DNA of 64,000 bases. It comes from Anastrepha obliqua (lineage: Eukaryota > Arthropoda > Insecta > Diptera > Tephritidae). Where the stretch lies: NCBI RefSeq assembly GCF_027943255.1, contig NC_072897.1, positions 62,272,406 to 62,336,405 on the forward strand, in the 5' to 3' direction. The position numbers and the translations under genes are program-made. This document shows positions 43,131 to 52,559 of the stretch, one piece after another (the first letter of the stretch is position 1; every line of letters starts with the position of its first letter). The notes beneath the pieces are model-generated. The model saw only the letters and a list, made by a program, of their open reading frames with translations. It searched no databases and had not been told where the DNA came from.

Positions 43131-43955
43131 ACTTGGAGCACCAACAAAATCTAAGAGACGTTGTTCACTCAAAAGTAAAATTCAATCTAACTGAATTTGA
43201 AACACAGTCACTCGCTTCACAAAGAAAAATGTAATTATCGTTAAAAGCTCATTAACACAGTGCGGAGTGACAATTTTAAAAACTTATTCATAGTGGGCTG
43301 CGGGGGGTCCGAACCCATTAATCAAATGGGATACGAATATAAAAGGACCATAAATTATACTTATTCCACAATTTTCCTAAATTATAAAATAATTGTTGTC
43401 AAAGAACCTATATACAATAACCTTACATAAATTACTACCCATTATGGCGATGAAAAACTATTACTCGTACGGCAAACTAAATTCAAACAATATGACCTTT
43501 CTTATTTCGGAAACTTCTAAGATTCTATTAATAAAAATTAACAGTAATATTAATAAAAAATGTTAATTTATTAAGTTGGAGTAATATTAAAAAAAAATAT
43601 GATGTAAAACTGTGTTCTTTATACTGTATTGGTAAAGAATAAAGCATGCTGCGGGAGCTTCCGCGCGCGGCTACTAGGCCGAGTCATGCAGTGTAAAATT
43701 CAAAAATTAATTTCTCGAGAACAAAAAAAAACCCATCTCTATAATTTGCAGTATATTTTAAGAAGGGTTCAAACTTTGATAAAGAATTTTTTTTACAAAA
43801 TTCCACAGTGTACTTCGAGTAAAAAACCAACAATAAAAAATTATTGTTTAAACAAATTAGCTAAACATTATTTTTTTTTATTTTTTAAAAAATATATTAT
43901 GAAAATTCAACCTTTTCCCTATAATTTTTATAAACAACTTTTTTTTTGTATCACT
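43131..43955. other. AT-rich spacer, pre-insertion flank of the U6-LOA unit
   Basis: No supported frame. A 121-codon frame at 43629-43994 is a low-complexity K/F/N-rich translation and runs into U6. It is not considered a gene. Confidence 0.55.
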
Positions 43956-43966
43956 AATATATTTCA
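43956..43966 (+). repeat. Target-site duplication, left copy
   Basis: AATATATTTCA, 11 bp, ends exactly one base before the first G of the U6 sequence. An identical copy is at 49419-49429. Confidence 0.88.
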
Positions 43967-43983
43967 GTTCTTGCTTCGGCAGA

Positions 43984-44023
<40 letters not shown>

Positions 44024-44072
44024 GGCCCTGCGCAAGGATGACACGCAAAATCGTGAAGCGTTCCACATTTTT
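43967..44072 (+). ncRNA. U6: U6 snRNA sequence, retrotransposed at the 5' end of a LOA element
   Basis: The 106-nt stretch from GTTCTTGCTTCGGCAGAACA to GTTCCACATTTTT matches insect U6 snRNA along its whole length, including ACAGAGA and the AGCATGG region. It lacks one C in the GGCCCCTGCGC run (GGCCCTGCGC here). U6 is the catalytic RNA of the spliceosome. This copy is unlikely to be a normal gene. It begins exactly after an 11-bp repeat that recurs after the LOA tail at 49419, and upstream there is no convincing PSE plus TATA arrangement at the usual spacing (a TTTATAAA-like stretch at about -39 to -32 is AT-rich background). It reads as a cDNA copy of U6 RNA joined to the retrotransposon. Confidence 0.93.
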
Positions 44073-44479
44073 ATTCTCAACAATCTTTTTTTATCTTTGA
44101 CAGAATCTTTGAACTGCCTACTCTTTCATACGATTATTTCCACTGGTTCTATCGTGGAAAATTGTATATCTGCCCACTGGACAGAAGTCAAAGATAATAT
44201 AAAAGTAGTATGGGGGAACCTGTTATCTCTATAGGGCGCGTCCCCAGGTGGTGGATAGGGGAACGCCTCCCAGATATGGAAGGCAGGAGAATCGGTCTTC
44301 CGCGAACCACACAGGTCGAAGACGTAAACTTCGTTAAAAAAACTCCCTCAACCCAAGGTGTAACGCGACCCGTGCCTATTGGGTGGGTTTGGCAGCCGGG
44401 GGATAAAATTAGGCTGTCTCCTAACGGAGCCCTCCTGATATCAGGCCGCCTCAGGTTGTAACGGTGGCCTTACCATGGT

Positions 44480-45718
44480 ATGGGGCGCTGCCATGGCGGA
44501 CCGTTTATTTCCCCTCCATCCTCATTGGTCACCGCACATGGCGACATGGGCAGCTCTTTGGAAGGGACAGACAAACGAACGGACACAATCGAGCTGAGGA
44601 AGTTGGGAACTCCCTCAGAGGACGAGCTCTTGGCTTCTAGTCAAGAGACAGTTGATGACAAAGCTGTGGGCCACAGCACGCCATCAACTATAAATCAACC
44701 GATCACATCCGCTGATGCCAAGGGTCAAAAGCGTCAATACCCAAAAAAAGGCCCGTCTAGATATAAGCTTTACCAGCGGTCTCTAGCTATTCTCGGCAGA
44801 ATAAGCAAAAATGAGGCCGAAGGTAAAACTCATCCCAAAGATGCGGCCGATAAGGCAAGGTGCCAAAAGGTGGTCGATGAGTACCTGGCGTTCCAGGCCA
44901 CCCAGAAGGCAGAAGCCGTAAAACGCAATCGTTCGCAGGACGAGGGCTGTAAAACTGCGAAAAAGCTCAAGACGTCTCACACTGCTCTGACGCCCAAACC
45001 AGCCAAACGCGCGTTTAACGAGGTGGCACGGGATCACCTGCAAACGGCGTTGGTGGACGAGTTAACGAACCGCGGTAAACCTGCGTTAGAAAGGTGGTCC
45101 GAAATCGAGGCACGGCTGTCTCGCATTGTCGTTGATCACGTCATGGCAAGCCCGGAGGGTCAAGTGCCAGGTTATGATTCAATGGAGGTGGTCCGTGGAT
45201 ACAGGGTGATCAAATGCGACGATCAGTTCTCTGTTGATTTCCTTCAAAACGCTATTAGCAAAATCCAGAGCGACTGGGAAGGTTTGAGGCTCAAACTAAT
45301 CCCAGCCAGTGAGATCCCAAGACGACCAAGGGCTCGTATCTGGATACCGAACATGGAGTTCGAAGCTAAGCAGTTAATACCATACCTGCAAGCACACAAC
45401 CGCACTGTTCCAATGGATGACTGGAGTATCATCAAAGCGGAGGCTCCGCAAAAGAACAGTGTGTCCTTCCTTCTTCAAATCTCGGAGGAGAGTATTGAGC
45501 CACTGGGAAAAGTGGACAACAAACTTCGGTTTGGCGTGAGGAAAGCGCATCTGAAGTTATTCCGTTCTGCAAATCCGGAGGATGAGCAGGACGAGGTTGA
45601 CGACGCTAATGAGTTGCTCATGGGCATGCAACTGGAAGAAGCCGGGTCCACCCAAAACGATGGCGCTAATGAGCAGCATACGGGCATGCAGCTTGACGCC
45701 CCTAAAAACGACCAGTAA
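44480..45718 (+). CDS. LOA ORF1 protein (RNA-binding, Gag-like), intact
   Basis: 412 codons. ORF1 proteins of LOA elements bind the element RNA and help form the ribonucleoprotein. The N-terminal 100 residues are low-complexity. Residues about 95-160 are Lys-rich (RYKLYQRSLAILGRISKNEA, KRNRSQDEGCKTAKKLK). Residues about 175-220 hold FNEVARDHLQTALVDELT. A conserved C-terminal domain (about 230-385) contains LRLKLIPASEIPRRPRARIW and YLQAHNRTVPMDDW. The acidic tail has two GANE/GMQL-type repeats. No CCHC knuckles are visible. The start is either ATG 44480 or the in-frame ATG at about 44545. The stop TAA is followed after two bases by the ORF2 ATG (TAAGTATG), suggesting termination-reinitiation. 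Confidence 0.88.
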   Translation: MGRCHGGPFISPPSSLVTAHGDMGSSLEGTDKRTDTIELRKLGTPSEDELLASSQETVDDKAVGHSTPSTINQPITSADAKGQKRQYPKKGPSRYKLYQRSLAILGRISKNEAEGKTHPKDAADKARCQKVVDEYLAFQATQKAEAVKRNRSQDEGCKTAKKLKTSHTALTPKPAKRAFNEVARDHLQTALVDELTNRGKPALERWSEIEARLSRIVVDHVMASPEGQVPGYDSMEVVRGYRVIKCDDQFSVDFLQNAISKIQSDWEGLRLKLIPASEIPRRPRARIWIPNMEFEAKQLIPYLQAHNRTVPMDDWSIIKAEAPQKNSVSFLLQISEESIEPLGKVDNKLRFGVRKAHLKLFRSANPEDEQDEVDDANELLMGMQLEEAGSTQNDGANEQHTGMQLDAPKNDQ

Positions 45719-45720
45719 GT

Positions 45721-48700
45721 ATGGGTCTCAAGGTTGTCCAGATCAATCTGCAGCACTCCAGGACTGCAACGGACAACCTAGACGTTCTCCTATCGGAGGA
45801 GGACGTAGACATCGCACTGATACAGGAACCCAGAGTGCGGAGTACTGAGGTAAGCGGATTCTCTCTCAAAAACTACAACTTGTACTATAAGCGGACCCAG
45901 GGTAACCCCAGGGCATGTATTGTAGCAAAAAAACATCTAAATGTATTTTTAATCCCATCCTACAGCTCATCGGATGTGACGGTCATCGAAATGGAGGCTA
46001 CTGACGGCGTCAGGATCAAAATTGCCTCCATCTACATGGCACACGACCAACCAGCACCACCTGACGAGGCTCGTAGGCTTGTGCTTGACTGCAAAAACAG
46101 TATCCTGCTACTAGGATGCGACGCCAATGCGAGGCATCCCCTATGGGGGAGTACCGAAACGAATGATCGAGGTGAGTCCCTATATGAATTTATCATCAAT
46201 ACTAACCTAACAGTATGTAACAGGGGTAATACCCCGACTTTCACCTTTCCAAGCACGGAAAGCTTTAGAGGATGGGCGGAAGTAATAGATGTGACATTAC
46301 TGTCTGAAAATACTTCAGTGAGGGTAGAAAATTGGAGAGTCTCAAGCAAAAAGTCCTTTTCGGACCACAGCTGGATCCTCTACCACCTGGATCTTGAGAT
46401 AGATCCACCCTTACCATATCGAAACCCACTTAGAACAAATTGGAAACGGTTCAAAAATGTAGTAGGGAATAGGATAGGAAGGATTCCGATCCATCAAATC
46501 ACTCTCGCAGAAAACATTGAGAGTAGGGTCACAACATTGGAAAAGACATTCAGTAGGGCCTACAAAACGTCATGTCCAATTAAATATAGCAAAAAATCCT
46601 ATCCTCCTTGGTGGAGCAATGAGCTCTCAAAATTAAGGGAAGAAGCCAGATCAAATTTCAATCTCAGCTACTCAACAGGTAATTGGCAGTTGTATAGAGA
46701 AAGTCGGAGACAATACAAGAAGGCAATCAGGGCCGCCAAGAAAGAGAGCTGGAGAGATTTCTGTTCTTCTATCGAATCTACCAGAGATTCTGCGAGACTT
46801 AGCCGTATTCTGTCCAAGGATCATTCAATGGCTTCTTGGGTCAAGAGGCCGGATGGCACTTGGACTTCTGCGGCGGAAGAGTCTCTAGAACTTCTTTTAG
46901 ATACACATTTTCCGGGATGTAGCACCCATGACAGTGATGCTGGGAGAATCCAGCGGAGCCGATATGACCCACAGCATCTTGTCGATGTAATAGTTACGAA
47001 AGAGAAGGTTGCATGGGCAATCAAATCATTCTCACCTTTCAAATCTCCAGGCCCTGATGGGATCTTTCCTAAGATGTTACAGGAAACTCTTGATAGTATT
47101 CTACCATGGCTAATGGAAATTTTCAAAGCGTGTCTAAATCTAGGTTATATTCCAAACAGCTGGAAACTTGTTAGGGTCGTCTTCATACCAAAGGCAGGCA
47201 GAAGAGGACATGAATCAGCGAAGGACTTTAGGCCTATCAGTTTGTCGTCCTTCCTTGTTAAAACTTTGGAACGGCTTTTAGATATGCACATTAGAAGTTC
47301 GCTGGAGAGCTTTAGTATATTAACTGCACAACATGCTTACCTCAAAGGCAAATCGACGGAGACAGCGCTTCACGAGGTAATCCGAACAATAGAGGGGTCT
47401 CTAGTAAACAAACAGTATACGATGGTAGCTTTTCTTGACATAGAGGGTGCATTTAATAAAGTTAGCACGAATGCTTTCCAACGGGCGTTAATAGACTTAG
47501 GGGTGGAAAATTGTATCACCAATTGGATCATCTCTGTGCTAGAAACCAGGATCATTAGAGCTAATATGGGTAACATCAACATAACTAAGAGAGTCCACAG
47601 GGGTACTCCACAGGGGGGAGTACTATCTCCACTTCTTTGGTTATGTGTGATTAGCAAAATCCTAATAAAACTTAATAGAGGAGGGGTAAAAGCGGTGGCG
47701 TACGCTGATGATGTGGTGCTAATGGCGTCAGGACTGTGTCCTAATACGATCAGTGGGATCATTCAAAGGGCGTTAGGCGAGCTTAATTCTTGGGCAACAG
47801 GCTGTGGCTTAAGTTTAAACCCGCGTAAAACAGAACTCATGCTTTTTACCACCAGATACAAGGTACCAAGCTTTACCCTACCAAATATTAATGGACAAAC
47901 CCTCTCACTTTCACCCAGTGCAAAGTACTTAGGGGTAATTTTGGACTCCAAACTTAGCTGGAAATTAAACGTCGAAGAACGGGTAAGGAAAGCTGAAATT
48001 GCTCTATATGCCTGTAAACGTATGCTTGGAAGAAGATGGGGTCTTCAACCTAAGCATACATTATGGTTGTACAAGGCGGTTATACGACCAATTTTATCGT
48101 ATGGTTCGGTAGTTTGGTGGAAAGCTCTAGGGAGAGATTACAACATCAAATTACTCGGCAGAATACAAAGATCAGGCTGTGCAATAACGGTCGGCGCAAT
48201 CAGATCATGTCCAAGGGAGGCTCTGAACGCACTGACACACGTTATTCCAATAGACCTACATATTAAGAAGTCGGCAACCATGAGTGCATTTAGGTTAAAC
48301 GAAGCGGGCCGCTGGAAAGAAAACACTTATGGTCATGCCAGTCTACTATTGCGGCAAACTCAGTTAACCTCGGTGAGGACTGACTACATCGTCCCGACGG
48401 TAACATTCAATAGGAATTTTGCCACTCTCTTTCCATCTAAGGAAGAGTGGAATAAGGGATTCTCATTAAACAACTTCGACACTACAGTCTATACAGATGG
48501 TTCTAAAATTGATTGTGGTGTTGGAGCTGGTATATATTCTCATAGACTTAAAATTGAAAAATCTGTGCGCCTCCCCAATACCTGCAGTGTCTTCCAGGCG
48601 GAAGTACTGGCAATTGGGGAAGCTTGTAGGCTACTAATCACAGACTTCTCTTTTAAGAGCAATATCGCTATTCTCTCGGATAGCCAAGCTGCAATCCAGG

Positions 48701-49314
48701 CACTGGATTCAGCGACTACAACCTCAATGGTGGTGGAACAAAGTAGGAATAGCCTTTCCACCTTGAGCGAAAAACATAATGTTACCTTAATCTGGGTCCC
48801 AGGACATCGGAATATTGAAGGTAACGAAAAAGTAGATGAACTGGCAAGAGGGGGATCTGCCATGAATAACGCTCTTGCAGAACCGGTATTCACACCATTA
48901 GGTGCAGTCAAGAGTACAATTTCCCTAAAATACCTCCGAATGGCGGAGTGTAGATGGAGGGGCCAGACGAAATGCAAAATCAGCACAACGTCATGGCCCA
49001 CCTACAACCTTAAACAATCATCAATATTGTTAAACATGAAACAACGGGATGCCTGGAGACTAACGGCAGTCATAACTGGCTTTTGGTCTGTCGGAGAACA
49101 GGCAGCCAAAATGGGCATCCCTCACAACACATACTGTCACAGTTGCAAACAACCGGAGAAAAAGGAAACAATCTTCCATTTCCTCTGTGAATGCCCTGCC
49201 CTATGGAAGGACAGAATGCTAACCCTGGGCAAACCGCTGTTCGAGAAGCTCGAACAACTGTGCTTAGATGTCAACAACCTAATAAGGTTGCTGAACCGCA
49301 CAGACTGGGTATAG
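45721..49314 (+). CDS. LOA ORF2 protein: AP endonuclease, RT, RNase H, zinc finger; intact
   Basis: 1197 codons without interruption, the full length for the group. The endonuclease (1-225) has Asn9, Glu36 in IQEP, Asp134/Asn136 in GCDANARH and SDH at 214-216, so its catalytic set is complete. The RT (about 430-740) carries SPGPDGIFPKML, RPISLSSFLVKTLERLL, QHAYLKGKST, AFLDIEGAFNK, GTPQGGVLSPLLW and the active site AYADDVV near 660. RNase H (about 922-1060) has YTDGSK, FQAEVLAIGEA, LSDSQAAIQAL and GNEKVDELARGG, with the acidic residues present. A C-terminal CCHC finger (CHSCKQPEKKETIFHFLCEC, about 1139-1158) may help recognise the RNA 3' end. It should nick target DNA and copy its RNA there. 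It is likely active in sequence terms. Confidence 0.95.
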   Translation: MGLKVVQINLQHSRTATDNLDVLLSEEDVDIALIQEPRVRSTEVSGFSLKNYNLYYKRTQGNPRACIVAKKHLNVFLIPSYSSSDVTVIEMEATDGVRIKIASIYMAHDQPAPPDEARRLVLDCKNSILLLGCDANARHPLWGSTETNDRGESLYEFIINTNLTVCNRGNTPTFTFPSTESFRGWAEVIDVTLLSENTSVRVENWRVSSKKSFSDHSWILYHLDLEIDPPLPYRNPLRTNWKRFKNVVGNRIGRIPIHQITLAENIESRVTTLEKTFSRAYKTSCPIKYSKKSYPPWWSNELSKLREEARSNFNLSYSTGNWQLYRESRRQYKKAIRAAKKESWRDFCSSIESTRDSARLSRILSKDHSMASWVKRPDGTWTSAAEESLELLLDTHFPGCSTHDSDAGRIQRSRYDPQHLVDVIVTKEKVAWAIKSFSPFKSPGPDGIFPKMLQETLDSILPWLMEIFKACLNLGYIPNSWKLVRVVFIPKAGRRGHESAKDFRPISLSSFLVKTLERLLDMHIRSSLESFSILTAQHAYLKGKSTETALHEVIRTIEGSLVNKQYTMVAFLDIEGAFNKVSTNAFQRALIDLGVENCITNWIISVLETRIIRANMGNINITKRVHRGTPQGGVLSPLLWLCVISKILIKLNRGGVKAVAYADDVVLMASGLCPNTISGIIQRALGELNSWATGCGLSLNPRKTELMLFTTRYKVPSFTLPNINGQTLSLSPSAKYLGVILDSKLSWKLNVEERVRKAEIALYACKRMLGRRWGLQPKHTLWLYKAVIRPILSYGSVVWWKALGRDYNIKLLGRIQRSGCAITVGAIRSCPREALNALTHVIPIDLHIKKSATMSAFRLNEAGRWKENTYGHASLLLRQTQLTSVRTDYIVPTVTFNRNFATLFPSKEEWNKGFSLNNFDTTVYTDGSKIDCGVGAGIYSHRLKIEKSVRLPNTCSVFQAEVLAIGEACRLLITDFSFKSNIAILSDSQAAIQALDSATTTSMVVEQSRNSLSTLSEKHNVTLIWVPGHRNIEGNEKVDELARGGSAMNNALAEPVFTPLGAVKSTISLKYLRMAECRWRGQTKCKISTTSWPTYNLKQSSILLNMKQRDAWRLTAVITGFWSVGEQAAKMGIPHNTYCHSCKQPEKKETIFHFLCECPALWKDRMLTLGKPLFEKLEQLCLDVNNLIRLLNRTDWV

Positions 49315-49400
49315 TCATGCCGTAAATAACAAGTTGGTAACGAGGATGTGGCAACAAAATGGTGCGGAAGCGCTAGTTGGATTCAGGATGAATCACCACT

Positions 49401-49420
49401 CTAACCAACCAACCAACCAA
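49401..49420 (+). repeat. CCAA short-repeat tail of LOA copy C
   Basis: CTAACCAACCAACCAACCAA closes the element and directly precedes the right target-site duplication. Short-repeat tails instead of poly(A) are usual for LOA/I-type elements. Confidence 0.88.
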
Positions 49421-49429
49421 TATATTTCA
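49419..49429 (+). repeat. Target-site duplication, right copy
   Basis: AATATATTTCA, identical to 43956-43966. The first AA could also be counted as tail. Confidence 0.88.
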
Positions 49430-49559
49430 AGATAAAAATTATCGAAAAAAATTTAGCATAAAAATTCAATAAACAATAACTTGCAAAATAATTGAAATTT
49501 TGCAAAACCCTTTGACATGCTTCCAAAGAGTCACAAACACAACAAAATTCCAAAGTATA

Positions 49560-49800
49560 AAGAAAATTGAAGGACCAACTGGTACTACTTTCGTGGAACG
49601 CCCCACGTATAACATCGATATGTTCTGGCACAACAAATGGTTTTGGACGACTTTCCCGTAATTTGTCGGTGAGGTAAGGGTGATCACGAGAAAATTCATT
49701 GTACTATTTTGCTAAACGATTGTACCAGGTGCTAAACGATGGTGCTTGCCCACCATATAATGATTTTAGTTTACCGAAGCATTCTTGTGTTATTAATTCT
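49560..49800 (-). pseudogene. Mariner transposase N-terminal remnant
   Basis: The minus-strand frames read LKSLYGGQAPSFSTWYNRLAK, a stop, then YNEFSRDHPYLTDKLRESRP and FVVPEHIDVIRGAFHE. This is the double helix-turn-helix region of a mariner transposase (RL-SLYG-EAPS, L-DE-REGRP, V-PE-IDAVR type). No catalytic domain follows. Confidence 0.7.
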
Positions 49801-49929
49801 TTTCGAAAAATTTGCCACTGTAAATAACACTAATATTGGCCACACATCAAAACATTCTGAGCGCGTTTATGATAAATGTGTCAATTTTCCACTGAAAAGT
49901 CTAATGTTTCGTGGAAATGTATAAGTAAA

Positions 49930-50360
49930 TAGGAATCATCTTACATATGTATATGTATTTCATTAAGTCCTTCTGAAAAAAAGACATGACCGATGATGAC
50001 TGTACATGAATGTAGTTGTGTTTTACTTGTTCGTATTTAATTAAATTGTTTATCTTTTCTTTTCAAAGTTACACACTTATTTTCGCCGATTGTTTGTGGT
50101 TACCAGCACCCCAAGCAATTTATGCATCCAAACATACATAACAACGTTCATAAGTATGATATATTTATATGTATGTATATGCACTTTTGTGCGCAATTAA
50201 ATCTAATTGAATAAATGGTGCTTGAAAATTAAATCTCAGGGTCTGATTTAAATGGCTGAAGCTATTAAGTGATTTAACTTTTTAAATGGATTTTTCGAGT
50301 GATGCAGCTAGCGATGATGGTGAATATGGATTTCATAAACAAATACGAGTATAGCAATGA
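49930..50360. other. No gene recognised
   Basis: AT-rich intronic sequence. Confidence 0.5.
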
Positions 50361-51058
50361 CCCGATTTACACGAGGAGACATCTGGAAGGGAAACATTTT
50401 GTTCAAGGGCGAAGGACGGTCGGGGAAGAGAGAAGGGATTTTGTCTCCCGTACTCGGCGACACGCTTTGCTCTTCTTATTCGTATTTCTTATCTTAAAGC
50501 AATTTTTGACAGTTGCTTCATTCGTTTTCTTCTTTTGTGGAAGAAAGTTCTAAGTTATGTGTTGGTTTTCAATCAAACGGAAGATAACAACGATGACAAA
50601 CATCCGAACGCTGCTCGGGAAATGCACGATTATTTTTGCTAGTAAAGTAGGTATAATTTAAAATAGTTATGGGACATGTTTATGTCGATTTCTAATTTTT
50701 CCCTGCATTTCTAGATACTCAAGTTAATTTTAAGTTAATTATTTACATATGAAGTATTTTTAATTTAATTTTTTTTTATTCAAGTATAAGAATTTATAAA
50801 TATATTTCAATAAAAAAAAACAACAAATTATTTATTATTTAACCAGTTTGCATTTTTCATTCATATATTTAAGAAACTGTTGTCGAACGCGCTCTGCTTT
50901 ACACGTAAGCGCGTGCTAGAATACATAAGAACCAGACGATGCTAAAGTATTAAATGTCAAAATGTCGCGGAAACATTTTTGCCCGTGTGTACGCGAATGA
51001 AACATCAAAAGAGAATTTCCAGTGTCTCCCTTCCAGATGTCTCCTTGTGTAAATCGGG
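50361..51058. mobile_element. Candidate non-autonomous element with about 40-bp inverted repeats
   Basis: CCCGATTTACACGAGGAGAC at 50361 is matched by the reverse complement of the segment ending at 51058 (CCCGATTTACACAAGGAGAC). The match continues through ATCTGGAAGGGA. About 620 bp of AT-rich sequence lie between, without a frame. I see no clear target-site duplication, so it could also be an inverted duplication. Confidence 0.6.
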
Positions 51059-51084
51059 ACAATACTTTACATCTATTTCTCTTT

Positions 51085-51145
51085 AAAGTTAAATACATAC
51101 ACACATACAAACATATGTACATATACATACATATCAACAAATTCC
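51085..51145. repeat. ACAT/ATAC-type simple repeat
   Basis: An imperfect run of CATACA and ACATATGT units. Confidence 0.7.
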
Positions 51146-51604
51146 AAGAATTCAGTTTAAGCACTTATAAGAAAATTTATTTTTATAAGAAATTTAAAAA
51201 TACAGTGAAGTCAACGTCTGAGTGAAAAGTTTTGTACACCAAGTATGGATATGCTCTTTAAACCTGCTCTTAACTGGGATCTTATGGGGCCAAATGCGGA
51301 TGTTATTTGTTTTTTTATTAATGACATTGGGGACTGCATGTGAGATGTTTACTACGGATAGGATTATTTAAAAAAAAACAAGTCAAATTAATCGTGAAAC
51401 CTGATTTTCGATATATTAGGCCAGTGGTGAAAAATAATGCTATTTAAGGTAAACAACAAGGTTCAAGCTTTATATTAGTTATTCTGAAAATATCTCAGTA
51501 CGTCAGGCTCAGATGGTAGCAGTATTCGAAAATATCCAAAAACATGATTTTTGGGGTTTTAACCCCTAGTTTCTCAAAACTCAACATGCCAAAATAGGCA
51601 CATA

Positions 51605-52342
51605 ACACATCGGTCAATAAGTCCCCGGTCTGACATATAGAGGGCGCCACTAACATAAAATTAGCTTTATGGTTCGAAAGAACATACCCTTTTAGGCATA
51701 CTGTCAAATTTGTATGTCATTCGGATCATTATTGTGTGAGTTATTGAAGCTTTAGTGACGCTACTTTTGTTATTTTCAGAACAATGGAAAAAAAAAGAAT
51801 TTCGTGTGCTCATTAAACACTGCTTTTTGATGGGAAAAAATACCGTCGAAGCAAAACAGTGGTTGGACGATCATTATGGCACCTCTGCACCAGGCAAATC
51901 AACAGTGATCGACTGGTATGCTGATTTTAAACGCGGTCGTACGGACACCAACGATGCACACCGCTCTGGTCGCCCAAATGAGGCAGTTGTTCCCGAAAAA
52001 ATCAAGCAGGTCCATAAATTGGTTTTGGCCGACCGTAAATTGAAGCTGGATGATATTGCTGACATCGTAAAGATATCAAAGGGAAGTGTTTTCACCATTT
52101 TACACGACCATTTGTCGATGCGGAAGCTATGTTCGAAGTGGGTGCCGCGTTTGCTGACTGTGGACCAAAAACAGCAACGTCTCGATGATTCCGAGAGCAC
52201 TACAAAACTGGCATCGAACGTTTGGAAAGGCGTTGGACTGACTGTATAGCCTTAGAAGGAAACTATATTGATGAATAAACTCGAATTTTGATGCAACTCT
52301 TGTGTTTTCTTTGTTAGACCGGGGACTTATTGACCGATGTGT
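51605..52342 (+). mobile_element. Internally deleted mariner with perfect ends
   Basis: ACACATCGGTCAATAAGTCC at 51605 and its reverse complement ending at 52342 form inverted repeats of at least 27 bp. TA lies on each side (51603-51604 and 52343-52344). At 738 bp it is about half the length of a complete mariner. Confidence 0.93.
51784..52250 (+). pseudogene. Mariner transposase, internal deletion
   Basis: An ATG at 51784 starts the expected MEKK N-terminus, but the following A run has one extra base and shifts the frame. The remaining frame gives FRVLIKHCFLMGKNTVEAKQ, STVIDWYADFKRGRTDTNDA, HRSGRPNEAV, ISKGSVFTILHDHLSMRKL and KWVPRLLTVDQKQQR, the paired helix-turn-helix DNA-binding region. 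After DSE the frame jumps to the extreme C-terminus (TGIERLERRW and ALEGNYIDE in another frame, around 52205-52277). The entire DD34D catalytic core is missing. The copy could be mobilised only in trans. Confidence 0.88.
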
Positions 52343-52559
52343 TATGGATAAAAAATTGCAGGTTTAAGTAATCTTAATGTCACCGAATATGACTGTGTAG
52401 AAGTTAATGCTAATTTTTTCATCTGTCGCACTTTCAAAGGTTCAAAATAATCCAGAACCTAACCAGTTTATTCGTGTTTTGCTAAGTGCAGGGCAGTGGC
52501 AGAGTTGGTACCTGGTTCCTTCCCGTTTTGTGTTCGCTTCTTGAATCATTGCTGCATCT

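Larger units (their letters stand above)
43967..49418 (+). mobile_element. U6-LOA chimeric insertion with intact LOA element (copy C)
   Basis: One inserted unit made of U6 snRNA, about 400 bp of 5' UTR, intact ORF1, intact ORF2, about 80 bp of 3' UTR and a tail of CCAA repeats (49401-49420). It is bounded by identical 11-bp direct repeats (43956-43966, 49419-49429). The structure is that expected from target-primed reverse transcription of a full-length LOA RNA followed by a template jump to U6 RNA. Both ORFs being open and the repeats perfect indicate a recent event. It is antisense to zfh2. Confidence 0.88.

Noticed and set aside
43629..43994. 121-codon plus-strand frame running into U6
   Set aside because: Low-complexity K/F/N translation of AT-rich DNA crossing the insertion junction.
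43900..44072. Functional U6 snRNA gene with its own promoter
   Set aside because: The target duplication directly abuts the U6 5' end, so the sequence upstream is the insertion site. A TTTATAAA-like stretch is there, but the background is AT-rich. One C is also missing from the conserved region.
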